From contig JAGTXX020000010.1 in assembly GCA_019044685.2 (NCBI GenBank), forward strand, positions 558,001 through 622,000: 64,000 nt of DNA, in the 5' to 3' direction. The notes beneath the pieces are model-generated. The model had not been told where the DNA came from and searched no databases. It was given only the letters and a program-made list of their open reading frames with translations. Shown in pieces: positions 24,140 to 33,387 of the stretch. Both the position numbers and the translations under genes were made by a program. This stretch comes from Nannochloris sp. 'desiccata' (Eukaryota; Chlorophyta; Trebouxiophyceae; Chlorellales; Chlorellaceae). The first letter of the stretch is position 1. Every line of letters begins with the position of its first letter.

Positions 24140-24889
24140 ATGGGTGACATTTTTGATTCTGCTCTTGGCCTTGAAGAGACCCACTACCAAGAGGGATTTG
24201 ATGAAGGAAACAAGTGAGTATCTTTGATGTGGATATACTGACCGATACAGTGTGGCAACTCAATCAGTAATAAGGATCTGAGCATAAATTTCAAAAATTC
24301 AAAAATATTCAGGGCGGGGCAGCTGGTCGGGCGGCAAGATGGCAAAGCTCTAGGCATTCAGAAAGGCTTTGAAGTTGGCCATGAAATAGGTTATTATACT
24401 GGATGTGTCCAGATTTGGCGTCAGCTGGGCGATAGAAATAAAAGTTTCATTAGCGCGAGAGCAGAGAAAGCTATCAACGCCTTGGAGGACCTTGTCCGCT
24501 CCTTCCCTCTCGGCTCTCCTAGGGTAAGTTTTATATATTATATTTACAAACTTTTTTTTAATACTTTTATATAAAAATAATTAAGAAACATGATCTCCGT
24601 CTGTTCTTTGGGGCAATTCTTCATTTATGTCCTTACAAAAACAACAAAAATGGAAAGCAAAACATAAACTTTTAAGAACGGCGGAACATAGTTTCATTTT
24701 CTTTTTCTTCCTCAACATACTATACAGGATGAAGGTCTACAAGAAAAGATGGATGCAATCCGTGGTAGATATAAAACAGCATTAGCGTTGCTAGGTCTCT
24801 CTGATGGTTTATCTCTAGAGCCTCAACATCTGCAACGGCAACGACCTAGCAGAGACTCCTCCCGCCTACAGCAAGGCTTGGAATTTTGA
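24140..24889 (+). CDS. LTO1: LTO1/ORAOV1-type protein of the Yae1-Lto1 iron-sulfur adaptor
   Basis: Three exons (24140-24213, 24313-24523, 24728-24889) join in phase and give 148 residues. The first half carries Gly-x3 repeats of the Yae1/Lto1 family (EGFDEGNKAGQLVGRQDG, GIQKGFEVGHEIGYYTG) preceded by IFDSALGLEETHYQ. This matches the start of animal ORAOV1. In yeast and human, Lto1 with Yae1 links the cytosolic Fe-S machinery to the ABC protein Rli1/ABCE1. The usual C-terminal aromatic residue that recruits the CIA complex (often Trp) appears here as Phe (GLEF). Confidence 0.85.
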
Positions 24890-25049
24890 AAACAGTTTGT
24901 AAAAGGCGAATTAAAAATACGTTACAAACCCACGCAGCTTGCGGCGTCAATCTTCAGTAAGTTGCTTCTCTCCTGGAGGAGCTCATTCTGTGAGATAAAC
25001 GAAAAAGCGAATAAAACGAGGTATATATATATTATATAGATAGCGTTTA

Positions 25050-26452
25050 TTATTTGTTGGAAGAGGGGGAAAGGGGTTCATATTTGGATGCCAAGACAAT
25101 AGCCCTCAAAATATCTGTAGGTGTCACAACCCCTACAGCATGCCCGCTCTCTTCACAACAATACAGCCTGTGTTTACCCTGTTGCACCAACAGCTCGATT
25201 GCTTCTCTTAATGTTGTCGCAGGCGTACAACATAACAACGGCAAGCCTGCTAAAGCTTCATCCCATCGACCTTCCTTGACTGACGCTGGTAATTGGTCTA
25301 ATAGCGCATCTTCATATGTCACATTCACACGTGTTTCTCCTTTCTTTTCAATATGATGATGCATCCCACCAGCGTTGCTGGGATGCATCATCAGGAGAAA
25401 CGCACCAACCGGCAACGCTAATGCCCCGAATTTTTCTGGAATGAGACCCCGCAGATCTGATGCACTCAAATTTCCCAATAATTTTCCACCTGGATGACCA
25501 ATAATACCAATCCCAGATAATTTTTCCTTGTGCATCCTTGCAAGGATTAAGATCACCGGGGTGTCGGCAGTGGCTGTCGCAACGGCATCGATACCCTGAA
25601 TCATGCCCAATTCAGCTATACTCGCGCCCATTCCTTGATCCTTTGCTGCTAAAACATCCATTTTAGAAGCTAATAAACGCAGAATATCTGTTTGAGAGAC
25701 AACATCAGTGATCTGCCATTCAGGAATAGGGCCATCTGGTGTCTCTTCCCCCGGCAAAATATCGAAGACAGCAATTCTGTGATGGACACGGAGATGATGG
25801 TGGGGAGAATGAACCTTTGGCGGTAATCCAACCCTAAACCCAGATTGAACCACTTCATAGAGAGTAGATTCTCTATCACCTCGATACCAAAGATCCCCTC
25901 CATGGACTAACGTTGCGATAGTTTGTGAACTGAAATCTAAGCCAATGGTTTCTAGTTCCGTCATTGAGAGGCGTTTATGGGTTTGAACATAGCCTTCGCG
26001 GAGAAGTTCAGGGTAGACCGAGAGTAACAGACCATTGAGTGTGTCCATCACGTCAATGATACCGATGTATTCATTGGTAGAAGCGTCGACAGCTGGAGCA
26101 CTGAGAATGTTATATGCAGCGAGTACCTGAAGTAGGATAGATACTTATGGTAGTTTACGACGTAGGAAATGAAAGCAAAAATAAATAAACTGATAAAGTA
26201 AAAGTCAATAGGGACGGAACACACAAGACATATATTTTTTTTGTAAACATATTTTTTTGAGACTTGCTGGAAGAAGCTTACCTTCAAGGCTTCGGCAACG
26301 GTTGTGTTGCTTTTAAGCTTAATAGTTTCATGTAACTTGGGGAGAGCGTCTGATCTTACTTGGAGACTTGGCAACGTTACCAATGCAGTTCTTAATTTCG
26401 TTTCTTCCAACAGCTTTTTTGTCGCTGCCAGGCATTTCTTAGGGTCTTCCAT
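25050..26452 (-). CDS. Four-CBS-domain protein, SNF4/plant CBSX-like
   Basis: Exons 26282-26452 and 25050-26126 join in phase 0 (EALK|VLAAYNIL) and give 415 residues. Four CBS motifs form two Bateman modules, for example SAPAVDASTNEYIGIIDVMD near residue 70, ITDVVSQTDILRLLASKM, and HRLYCCEESGHAVGVVTPTD near the end. Such modules bind adenosine nucleotides and act as energy sensors. The best analogues are plant CBS proteins related to the SNF1-kinase gamma subunit. Two His clusters (HSPHHHLRVHH and MHHHIEKKG) are unusual and might bind metal. No targeting peptide is evident, so a cytosolic or nuclear place is likely. Confidence 0.75.
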
Positions 26453-26800
26453 TGGTGAGTGTGTAGTGTTAGATTTGCGGAATTAACAACAATGAGTGGA
26501 TGGAAATGGAATCCTACGGTATTAGAAAGTTGGGCAGAATCCGCCAGTGGCATTGGCTGAGCTGGCAGCCATCGATGATCGGCAGCCCTGGCGCGCCCTA
26601 CAGAAAACCGTCGATTGCAGTCATTAGCGAACGATCTATATGCACGTTTGCATAATTCTGGTGTTGGTTTTTGTCTTTGTTTTGAACGAGCGACGCTGTG
26701 TGGGTTTCCCCCGGCATTCTGCGTCTATTGCAAGCTGTACCATCCTTTTCAAAGCGAGAATAGCCTTCAATCGAGGCATAAACTACTATTACTGTGCAAG

Positions 26801-27353
26801 ATGAAGTTCACTGCATTGATTGCTCTCCTTCTTGATGAGTCTTTTCACTTAGATTTTGCCCTCTCGATGAGATCATGTCACTGCTGTCAACGTTGCCTTG
26901 AGACCACTCCTTTCGGGCGCAACTAGGGAATCTGAGGACAGATGGGGACGTACAATGTCTTTATTGCTACAATGAAACTAACAATAAGGCCCTGATTTTC
27001 CCAACTGCTCTGCAGTCGGCTTCCCCACTGCCCAGACCACCGTTGTCGCCTTGAAACCTGCCCCTGCTGGTACCCGGGGTGCTTTCATGAGGGCCAACTG
27101 CACCGATATACAGGATGTACTCACCATCTAAAGTTTATCCATCCTATCTGCCCTTGTTTCCGACCCTGAAATTACCCTCAAAAAGCTCCCCGCTCTCAAT
27201 GGCACTAGTACCGACGGTACTGTCGTCCTGGCTGCCCCCACCTGCTGTGCCTCCTTCTGCTGTGCCTCCTTCTGATGTGCCCCTTTCTGCTGTGCCTCCT
27301 TCGGTGCCCCTGAGGACACCCGACGGATCGATTTTTCCCTGTCTAATCAATGA
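26801..27353 (+). pseudogene. Remnant of a secreted, possibly fasciclin-like protein
   Basis: ATG at 26801 starts a signal-peptide-like MKFTALIALLL, which soon meets a stop. From 27015 another frame reads like protein (FPTAQTTVVALKPAPAGTR, then ALVSDPEITLKKLPALNG and GTVVLAAP), but it contains in-frame stops at about 27126 and 27273. The segments recall the start of a FAS1 domain. With stops and frame changes and no clean splice solution, I read this as a decayed gene. A rapidly evolving gene with missed introns cannot be ruled out. Confidence 0.4.
27243..27302. repeat. Four tandem copies of a 15-bp unit
   Basis: The unit TGCTGTGCCTCCTTC occurs at 27243-27257, 27258-27272 and 27288-27302. 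A diverged copy (TGATGTGCCCCTTTC) lies at 27273-27287. Being a multiple of three, it adds five residues per copy: CCASF in the remnant frame or AVPPS in another. It lies inside the degenerate 26.8-27.35 kb stretch. Confidence 0.85.
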
Positions 27354-27726
27354 AACAAAGTAATAGCTACACGAAGAAAAACCCGCTCAGCATTGGCGTC
27401 CTCAAGGAGGATAACCTTGGCCGCAAAAATAAGTGTAGCATCTAAAGAGCATTTTTAAACTTTACACTCTCTCCAATTAAGGCTCTAAAGCTTATCTGGA
27501 ATCTGGCGTAAACACCGTGTGGTGGCACCCCTGGTGCCCTGGTACGGGCCCTCGCGAACCGAGGCCAAATAGATTAACATTAATTTATCATGTTGTCGTT
27601 GTCAAATACTAAAACTGCCTTAAGACAAATTTGTAGTGATCTCCCCTGCTGATCCCCCGCCGATTGTTTGGCCAAATATTACCATGCAAACATCTCTGGA
27701 GATGCTGGCAGGAAAAGGATTTATTC

Positions 27727-28220
27727 ATGCATAGGGCTGTTCTAACCCGAACCTCGCCTCCTCAGCTTGGACAGAAGGTCCGCTTAGCTGGTGGTCTGCG
27801 ATCTCATCTTCTTGTCAAGGCCTCGGCTGCAGGATCATCATCGGAAAAACAGCCGAGAAGAGACCTCCTATGACAAACTGCAAGATGCGCTGGGCGAAGA
27901 AGCGGTGAGGTCGATGGTGGAATGGAACCTCGTGACGGTGCGAAGAAGATCTAGCTGGGCTAGGGATTTGCCTAAGACGCTCTTTACTGACCTAAATGAT
28001 ACGAAACTGGTGACGGTGCCTTCCCCTGTAGAATTGTTTTTCGTATTGAAAATGTATGAAGATGGAAAGCTCTATGATCGAAGAGAAACCCCCACAGGGT
28101 AGGTTGATTCATGTGTCGGTGTTGTCACATCTTGATCTGCCACTTCAGTCTCTTTGTATACTTAACATCATATCAACTTGTCAATTCTCTATTAATGAAT
28201 GCAGAAACCCTAGAAAATGA
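27727..28220 (+). CDS. Plastid-targeted protein of unknown function with an apparent 1-nt frameshift
   Basis: ATG at 27727 opens MHRAVLTRTSPPQLGQ, rich in basic, Ser and Thr residues. It continues to LLVKASAAGSSSEK, a good plastid-transit end. The frame then hits a stop at about 27871. The neighbouring frame continues with well-formed protein (YDKLQDALGEEAVRSMVEWN, then RRRSSWARDLPKTLFTDLND and PVELFFVLKMYEDGK) to a donor at 28098. Deleting one A from the run of five (27845-27849) would join the two frames. After the intron (acceptor at 28204) the predicted phase gives a short end (stop at 28218). The alternative phase would read an acidic tail to about 28269. The family is not recognised. 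Confidence 0.45.
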
Positions 28221-28530
28221 AGATAATGATCCAGATTTAATGGAATTAGAGCAGACATCTGCTTTTTGAGCTGATCCGTCTCTACCCCGACTGCTGTCGA
28301 CATCGCTGACAGACCCAGAAGGAAATTGAGGCAATTTACCTCCAGAAGCACGCCAAGCGTTCAGCTAAAGTCGCAAATCCATTGAAGCACAAGGCTTTGA
28401 GGGACTTGGGAAATTATAAAAGACGCTAAAATCTGTGTTGGAAGGTCTTTGACTGTACCCAAATATTTTTTGAAACGAGCTGAACGGTACAATGGTTTTT
28501 TTTGCATATCTAGATGTATATATCGTCTAT

Positions 28531-28862
28531 TACAATGTTTTGACATCGCCTAGTATCGCTGCTTTCACTTCAATGTCCGCTGTTGGTGATGACTTCTTGA
28601 TTACTGACCTAGGTCTAGATGAACTCGCCAAGGTTGCTCTCGGCGTGGTCTGAGCTCAGGAAAACCATTATGCATTTGCTATAAACAGCGTCTTGGTGCC
28701 CAAACAATACGAAACTGCACTGCGCCTGGATCCACTCCCAATCCCGAACTCATCCTTGCGTATATTCCTGCGACCACTCCTGAGACCATCAGCTCTGGCG
28801 CTGGCATTTTCACTATTGGTATTGCTGCCGTCGCTGCGGTGTTGGCCACCGTCCTGGCCTGA
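28531..28862 (+). pseudogene. Remnant of a fasciclin-like protein C-terminus with a hydrophobic tail
   Basis: From 28531 one frame reads SPSIAAFTSMSAVGDDFLIT, then a stop at 28651. It resumes as HYAFAINSVLVPKQ, which resembles the second conserved box of FAS1 domains (...IDSVLLP). From about 28711 another frame reads NPELILAYIPATTPET and ends in a hydrophobic stretch (IFTIGIAAVAAVLATVLA) right before a stop. That is typical of a GPI signal or tail anchor. The stop and the frame change argue for decay. Confidence 0.4.
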
Positions 28863-29404
28863 GTTAATCGAATATAATTATGATTTCCTTCCCAGCTATC
28901 TATTTCCGACAGACTCAAACGACCACACCCTGACGATAATATCAGTTAGCGTGTTATTAATGCCTCCTGTTGTGTAAATCTTATTCTTTTTCTGTCATGA
29001 CGACTTCAAATTAATTAATTAATGTTACCGCCTTGGGTGTCAATTAACTTCAACTACTTTTTAGTTTCTGTCTCTTTGAAATGCAACATGCGAGGTATCT
29101 ATTGGCTTTATGTAAAAGTAGCAATGCAGTGCGTAGATCATCTATACTGGCGTTTTGAAGAACATATGCAAGCAAAGGGCGGCCGCCGGGCACTGCCGAC
29201 AGGGGAGGAAATGGAGAAAAGCTGCTTAGCTAGATCTTTATTCAATTTGAAGCACCCATCTGGCCATACAGGTTAGTTCAGCGTATTTGGAACCCAACTT
29301 TATATTGCTTTGGAAGCTGACGGTCTGTTCAAGCTCGGTTTCAATACTAATTTTATTACTGTGCTGAGATAATTAAATTTGTTTCCTATCATCTGATCAA
29401 AAAA
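28863..29404. other. Interval without a recognised gene upstream of NDUFA12
   Basis: About 540 bp. A plus-strand open stretch at 29085-29276 (from ATG 29088) has no recognisable domain and no splice partner I could defend. The last ~100 bp are AT-rich and should hold the NDUFA12 promoter. Confidence 0.45.
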
Positions 29405-30129
29405 ATGGCAAGCGCCATCACAAAATACTTCAGCCAAGCTCTTGGGAAACAGACCGTTCAAGAGGCTCTTAAAGCAGGAGGATGGAAGATAGTCCTCGAT
29501 GGCAATTTAGCGTAAGTTTAACAACAGCTTTATATATACACCATGCCTCTTATTGATGTTCGATCGCGTCTATAATACACTCAATCGACTTATTTCAAAT
29601 CCGATCTAAACGATTTCTGCAGTGAGACCCTCATTGAGCATGGCCCTGGAGGTCAATTGATCGGCGTTGACAGCAACGGCAATAAATATTATGAAAAGAA
29701 GGATGCACAAGTAGGACGCAATCGCTGGGTTGTATATGCAGGTGGTCAAGATTGGATTAACCAAAATTCATCCACAGTGCCACCAGAATGGCATGGATGG
29801 CTTCATTTTATCTCAGATGAAAACCCCGCCAACGTAGGAACCAGATTTTTGATTAAATATTAAGACACACTTGATTTTTCTGAACCTTTTTATTCTCAAA
29901 ATACCTCTATTACATTAGCATTCATTTTATCATCATTATACTGTTTTCCCCTATTTATCTTGCTATGCAGGCCGATATTCCCAAGCCTATGTATGCACTT
30001 GCGGCTGAAGCGCACCCAACAATGACCCCCGGTCGATATATGCCTAAAGGATCGTGGGAAAACCCTCATCGCCGCAGCTGGAAGAAAGTAGAAGCATGGA
30101 CGCCACCGCCAGCTAAAGGCACTCATTAG
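29405..30129 (+). CDS. NDUFA12: NADH dehydrogenase (complex I) accessory subunit NDUFA12 (B17.2)
   Basis: Three exons (29405-29511, 29623-29833, 29971-30129) join in phase and give 158 residues. The protein is an accessory subunit of mitochondrial complex I at the base of the matrix arm. Diagnostic segments are LIGVDSNGNKYYEKKDAQVG, RWVVYAG and the hallmark VPPEWHGWLHFISDE. The C-terminal part (RRSWKKVEAWTPPPAKGTH) matches the family end. The last intron is needed because the second exon otherwise reads into a TAA at 29861-29863. Confidence 0.93.
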
Positions 30130-30409
30130 AGTTCCCTGTTTTCCTTGTCGCTTAGTAGATACGTTTTCCTTCTATCGGGATATATCTAGTTAAAATTAAG
30201 ATATGCGGCTTTCTTCTTTACTTGTCATTTTTTGCTTTTATGCTTTCTTACTGTACATGTATGTAATTTATAGTTCTTTACACTAATTAGACACTGTACA
30301 CAGATTAATTGAGCCTGTGTAGCTCATAGCTACTCCTTTATATCGCTTGTATAAGCTAAATATTCCCAAAAAGAAGGAGTGACCCGTCTGGTTGGGCAAA
30401 TGTCTAACT

Positions 30410-30793
30410 TTACTCGCTGACTTTGACGCCCTTCCAAAATGCTACGTATCCCTCGATATTCTTCGCCTTCTCTTTGCAATCGGGGTAGTACCAGGCAGCA
30501 TCCTTGTTCTCCTTTCCATTTACCACCACGGAGTAGTAGCTAGCTACTCCTTTCCAACCACAGGTGGTGTGCGTTGAACTTTCTGTAAAATATTCCTTCT
30601 TGATCGCTGACGGAGGGAAGTAGATGTTACCCTCGACACTTTCCACAGCAGTTTTATCAGCTTCTGCAAGTGTAGCGCCTTCCCACGTTGCTTTATATGT
30701 TGCCATGGTGCGAATCTGATTGATCTGTCGAGATGTTGCTCTGAGAGGGGAAACGCGCGCTTTGGAGAAGTGGGTCAGACAAAGACGCTGCAT
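30410..30793 (-). CDS. DUF427-family protein with an organelle-targeting extension
   Basis: A single exon encodes 127 residues. Residues 30-125 match the small beta-fold DUF427 domain: an early ATWEGATLAEADKT, central IYFPPSAIKKEYFTES, the hallmark HTTCGWKGVASYYSVV, and AAWYYPDCKEKAKNIEGYVA with FWKGV at the end. The function of this family is not firmly established. The first 29 residues (MQRLCLTHFSKARVSPLRAT) are basic and lack acids, like a mitochondrial or plastid presequence, with a second Met at 30 where the core domain starts. Confidence 0.85.
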   Translation of the reverse strand: MQRLCLTHFSKARVSPLRATSRQINQIRTMATYKATWEGATLAEADKTAVESVEGNIYFPPSAIKKEYFTESSTHTTCGWKGVASYYSVVVNGKENKDAAWYYPDCKEKAKNIEGYVAFWKGVKVSE

Positions 30794-31024
30794 TTTAATT
30801 CAATAATTCTGTCCTTGAGTAGAGGGTGTCTTCATAGAACATCATTTGTGGCTGATATTTTCAGCTAGAAAAGTTCCAAACAAATTTCGGCTGCACCCAA
30901 ATTTCTCTAACAGCCCTCAGGGCCACCTATTTTCTGAATCATTGCAATACTCACCATATCTGCGATTAGAGTTTCAAAGATCGTACATATTTCTATTAGA
31001 AATTTGATTATTTGCACGATTACT

Positions 31025-31924
31025 ATGCACATCGGCACTCAACCACAACTGATCACTCCCCCTACCCACTTGCCGCTAATCGGACCTGCCAGCCTTTCAA
31101 AAGTAGCCAGCGAAATGCCATACATCTTCAGATCAATGCACATGCAAAGCGCTCCTTCTGTGGCAAGCTTACCTCGCCAACCAACAAGTGGTATCAAGGC
31201 CACCACTCACTTAGTGAGTCACTACCGCCGCCCCATCTTCCTACTTGCTGCTACCTCTCCTGCCGCTTCCGGACCCCCTGGTGCTTCTACAAACATTACT
31301 CCACAGCAAAAACAAGCAGCTCAAAATCTTCTACATCTTGTTCAAAGCAAAGATTCCGCCCCTGCAGAGACTCAACTACAAGCTGCAGTCGACAATCTTC
31401 TCGCCACCGGTACCGCGGTTTGCAACCCAGGCACGGCAACAATGACCTCTGGTAGCGGCCACTGGAATGTGATCCACGCCCCTCACATCAACCGCATGTC
31501 TAGTATACTGGGCACAAAATTCGATATCAGCTATACGATGGCTACGCCCGGCGATAATGCGGAAAGGTATAGCACGGCTACTCCATCACCACCTCAATTT
31601 TACAGCAATGTACGATATGAAAGCCCCCTCTTCGGTTCTGGATGGCTCAGTGCAAGCGGTCGGTTGTTTTCCACAGAAAACGACTCTGTCGAGCTTCATT
31701 TTGATACCTTTTGGGTCGATATTGGGGGTGAAAAAAGCGATTTAAGGCCGTTTATAACTAAAGAGACGACGAATACGGGCGATGAAATAGTTACGGCTCT
31801 TGGTCGTATAACTTTCTTTGAAGGCCTGGCGAAATTCCCTGTGCTGTATCTAGATACTGATGCAGGAGTGTCTGTCTTCCGGTTCCCACCGTTGAGAAGC
31901 AATATCGCAGTTGTAAGGCAATAA
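31025..31924 (+). CDS. Plastid lipid-associated protein (PAP/fibrillin family)
   Basis: A single exon from the first ATG at 31025 encodes about 299 residues. A long Ser/Thr/Pro/His-rich leader fits a plastid transit peptide. The fibrillin domain follows, with VDNLLATGTAVCNPGTATMT near the start and GHWNVIHAPHINRMSSILG. The end is the family-typical TYLDT-like segment, here FPVLYLDTDAGVSVFRFPPL. Fibrillins coat plastoglobules and thylakoids and bind lipids or isoprenoids. I cannot assign a subgroup. Confidence 0.75.
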   Translation: MHIGTQPQLITPPTHLPLIGPASLSKVASEMPYIFRSMHMQSAPSVASLPRQPTSGIKATTHLVSHYRRPIFLLAATSPAASGPPGASTNITPQQKQAAQNLLHLVQSKDSAPAETQLQAAVDNLLATGTAVCNPGTATMTSGSGHWNVIHAPHINRMSSILGTKFDISYTMATPGDNAERYSTATPSPPQFYSNVRYESPLFGSGWLSASGRLFSTENDSVELHFDTFWVDIGGEKSDLRPFITKETTNTGDEIVTALGRITFFEGLAKFPVLYLDTDAGVSVFRFPPLRSNIAVVRQ

Positions 31925-32102
31925 GAGATAAAGTGCAAAAGAAGAGGACCAAAATGAATTTTAAATAGTGACTATCTGCAACTGTTAAAACTGGGTTGTG
32001 GGTTTTGGTCGCAGATTCAGCGTGGCTTCCTTGGAGTAGATTTGCTGATAAGGAGGACTTTCTGTTGGCAAAGCTGTATTTTGATAGCAAGAATTACACA
32101 AA

Positions 32103-32994
32103 ATGTTGGCACCGAGAGTTTCAAAATTGCGTGGGCTGCTGCCTCTTTGTGCGAATGCCTCCATTGGTTGCCTGTCACCGGTTGCTACCCAACCTATCTG
32201 GGGACACGCATATCTCAACTCCAAGGCCGACAATCAGGTAGAGTGTGATATTAAATAAAAAGTTGGACTCATATATTTAGGGTTCTCTTTTTAAATCCAA
32301 AAAAATCGCTGAAGATGATGTTATGATCGCATTTCTCTAGCCTCTCGATCTCTCACTAAACCTGCTTCAGGGCGTAGACTATGTACCTCACAATGCATTT
32401 ATCTAACCTCTTGATCTCTCGCTAAATCTGCTTCAGGACGTAGACTATGTACCTCCAAATGCAGTCCCTAAAGAACCTGAGAAGCAAAGTGGGACGTATG
32501 ATGAAATCAAAGAAGCAGCAAGGCGCTCCGGTGGGGATCCTGTCAAAGAATGGATGAGCGGGCCTTCAACAACAGGTTCCACCGTCTATAAAGCTGCAAA
32601 ATCGGATGGCAATCAGCTGTATAATGCAACGAAGCGTAGTGTAGAAGATATCTCGAAACGCTATGAAGAAAGCGCTGGAAAATCGGGAGTAACAGCAAAA
32701 ATAAAAGAGCAAATGCACGAAGCTGCCGACATGCTCGAAAATAAAATGGACAACATGAAGGAAAAATTCGGCAATGCTGTTTCGAGTCTTGCTGGGGACA
32801 ACGGTAATGGAGGACACCAAGCCGTCAATGCACGTGCTATGTGGGAAGCATCACGTTCCGAAAAGGGAGAAAAAAACGAAAAGAAGAGTCGAAAGTCTGA
32901 ATTGACTGACGAAGTGTCTGGTGATAATCCAAAAGAAAAGACGCCTCGATTTGACAAACAAACACTCCCAGATCCTTTAGATACTCCTCATTAG
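32103..32994 (+). CDS. Mitochondria-targeted LEA-like amphipathic helical protein
   Basis: Exons 32103-32237 and 32437-32994 join in phase 0 and give 230 residues. The first exon encodes MLAPRVSKLRGLLPLCANAS, an Arg-rich, acid-free presequence likely for mitochondria. The second exon encodes Lys/Glu/Ala-rich helical repeats (VYKAAKSDGNQLYNATKRSV, KIKEQMHEAADMLENKMDNM) like group-3 LEA proteins. These protect membranes and proteins during drying or cold. The C-terminus is a charged Lys/Glu tail. A 66-bp tandem duplication lies across the intron/exon 2 border, so two candidate acceptors exist. Only the downstream one keeps the frame open. Confidence 0.6.
32329..32463 (+). repeat. 66-bp tandem duplication spanning the exon 2 splice acceptor
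   Basis: A unit starting GCATTTCTCTAGCCTCTCGA (32329) repeats at 32395 with few differences. Each copy contains a pyrimidine tract, CTGCTTCAG and the exon-like GTAGACTATGTACCTC. The second copy's acceptor (after 32436) opens the long coding exon. The first (after 32370) would read into TAA at 32404-32406. Confidence 0.9.
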
Positions 32995-33387
32995 ATGGAG
33001 GTTTGCGTTAGCTTTGATGGTTAATACAGATACGCCTGAATCGGATTTTTTTTACCACCGAGGTTTTTCCGGCTTAGCCGCTGGCATCTGCTGCAGTTTG
33101 TAAAATTATCACCGTCCGCAATTATCACCGCCCACAGAACAAGGTTTTTTGAATTTTGTAGCAGAACGTCTTCCCCTATTATAGTTTGTTTTTTCATTGC
33201 TATAGCAGCATATTATAGCTGCTTTAAATATTGTATTCCACACCATGTATACTACTTACTAATGCTAGCGTCGTTTGTTTTATATGTTACTCTAATAAAC
33301 AGGATCCAAAGTAAGAGAATATAGAGAAATACCGTCGATCAATGACTAAAACATAATGCAGTGATCTTGTTCCTTTTTATATTTAAT

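Noticed and set aside
29022..29276. Open frame ending upstream of NDUFA12
   Set aside because: It has no recognisable feature and no clean start or splice. Chance cannot be excluded.
29834..29970. TAA at 29861-29863 as the true end of NDUFA12
   Set aside because: The family C-terminus (RRSWKKVEAWTPPP) is found after an in-phase GT-AG intron, so the TAA is intronic.
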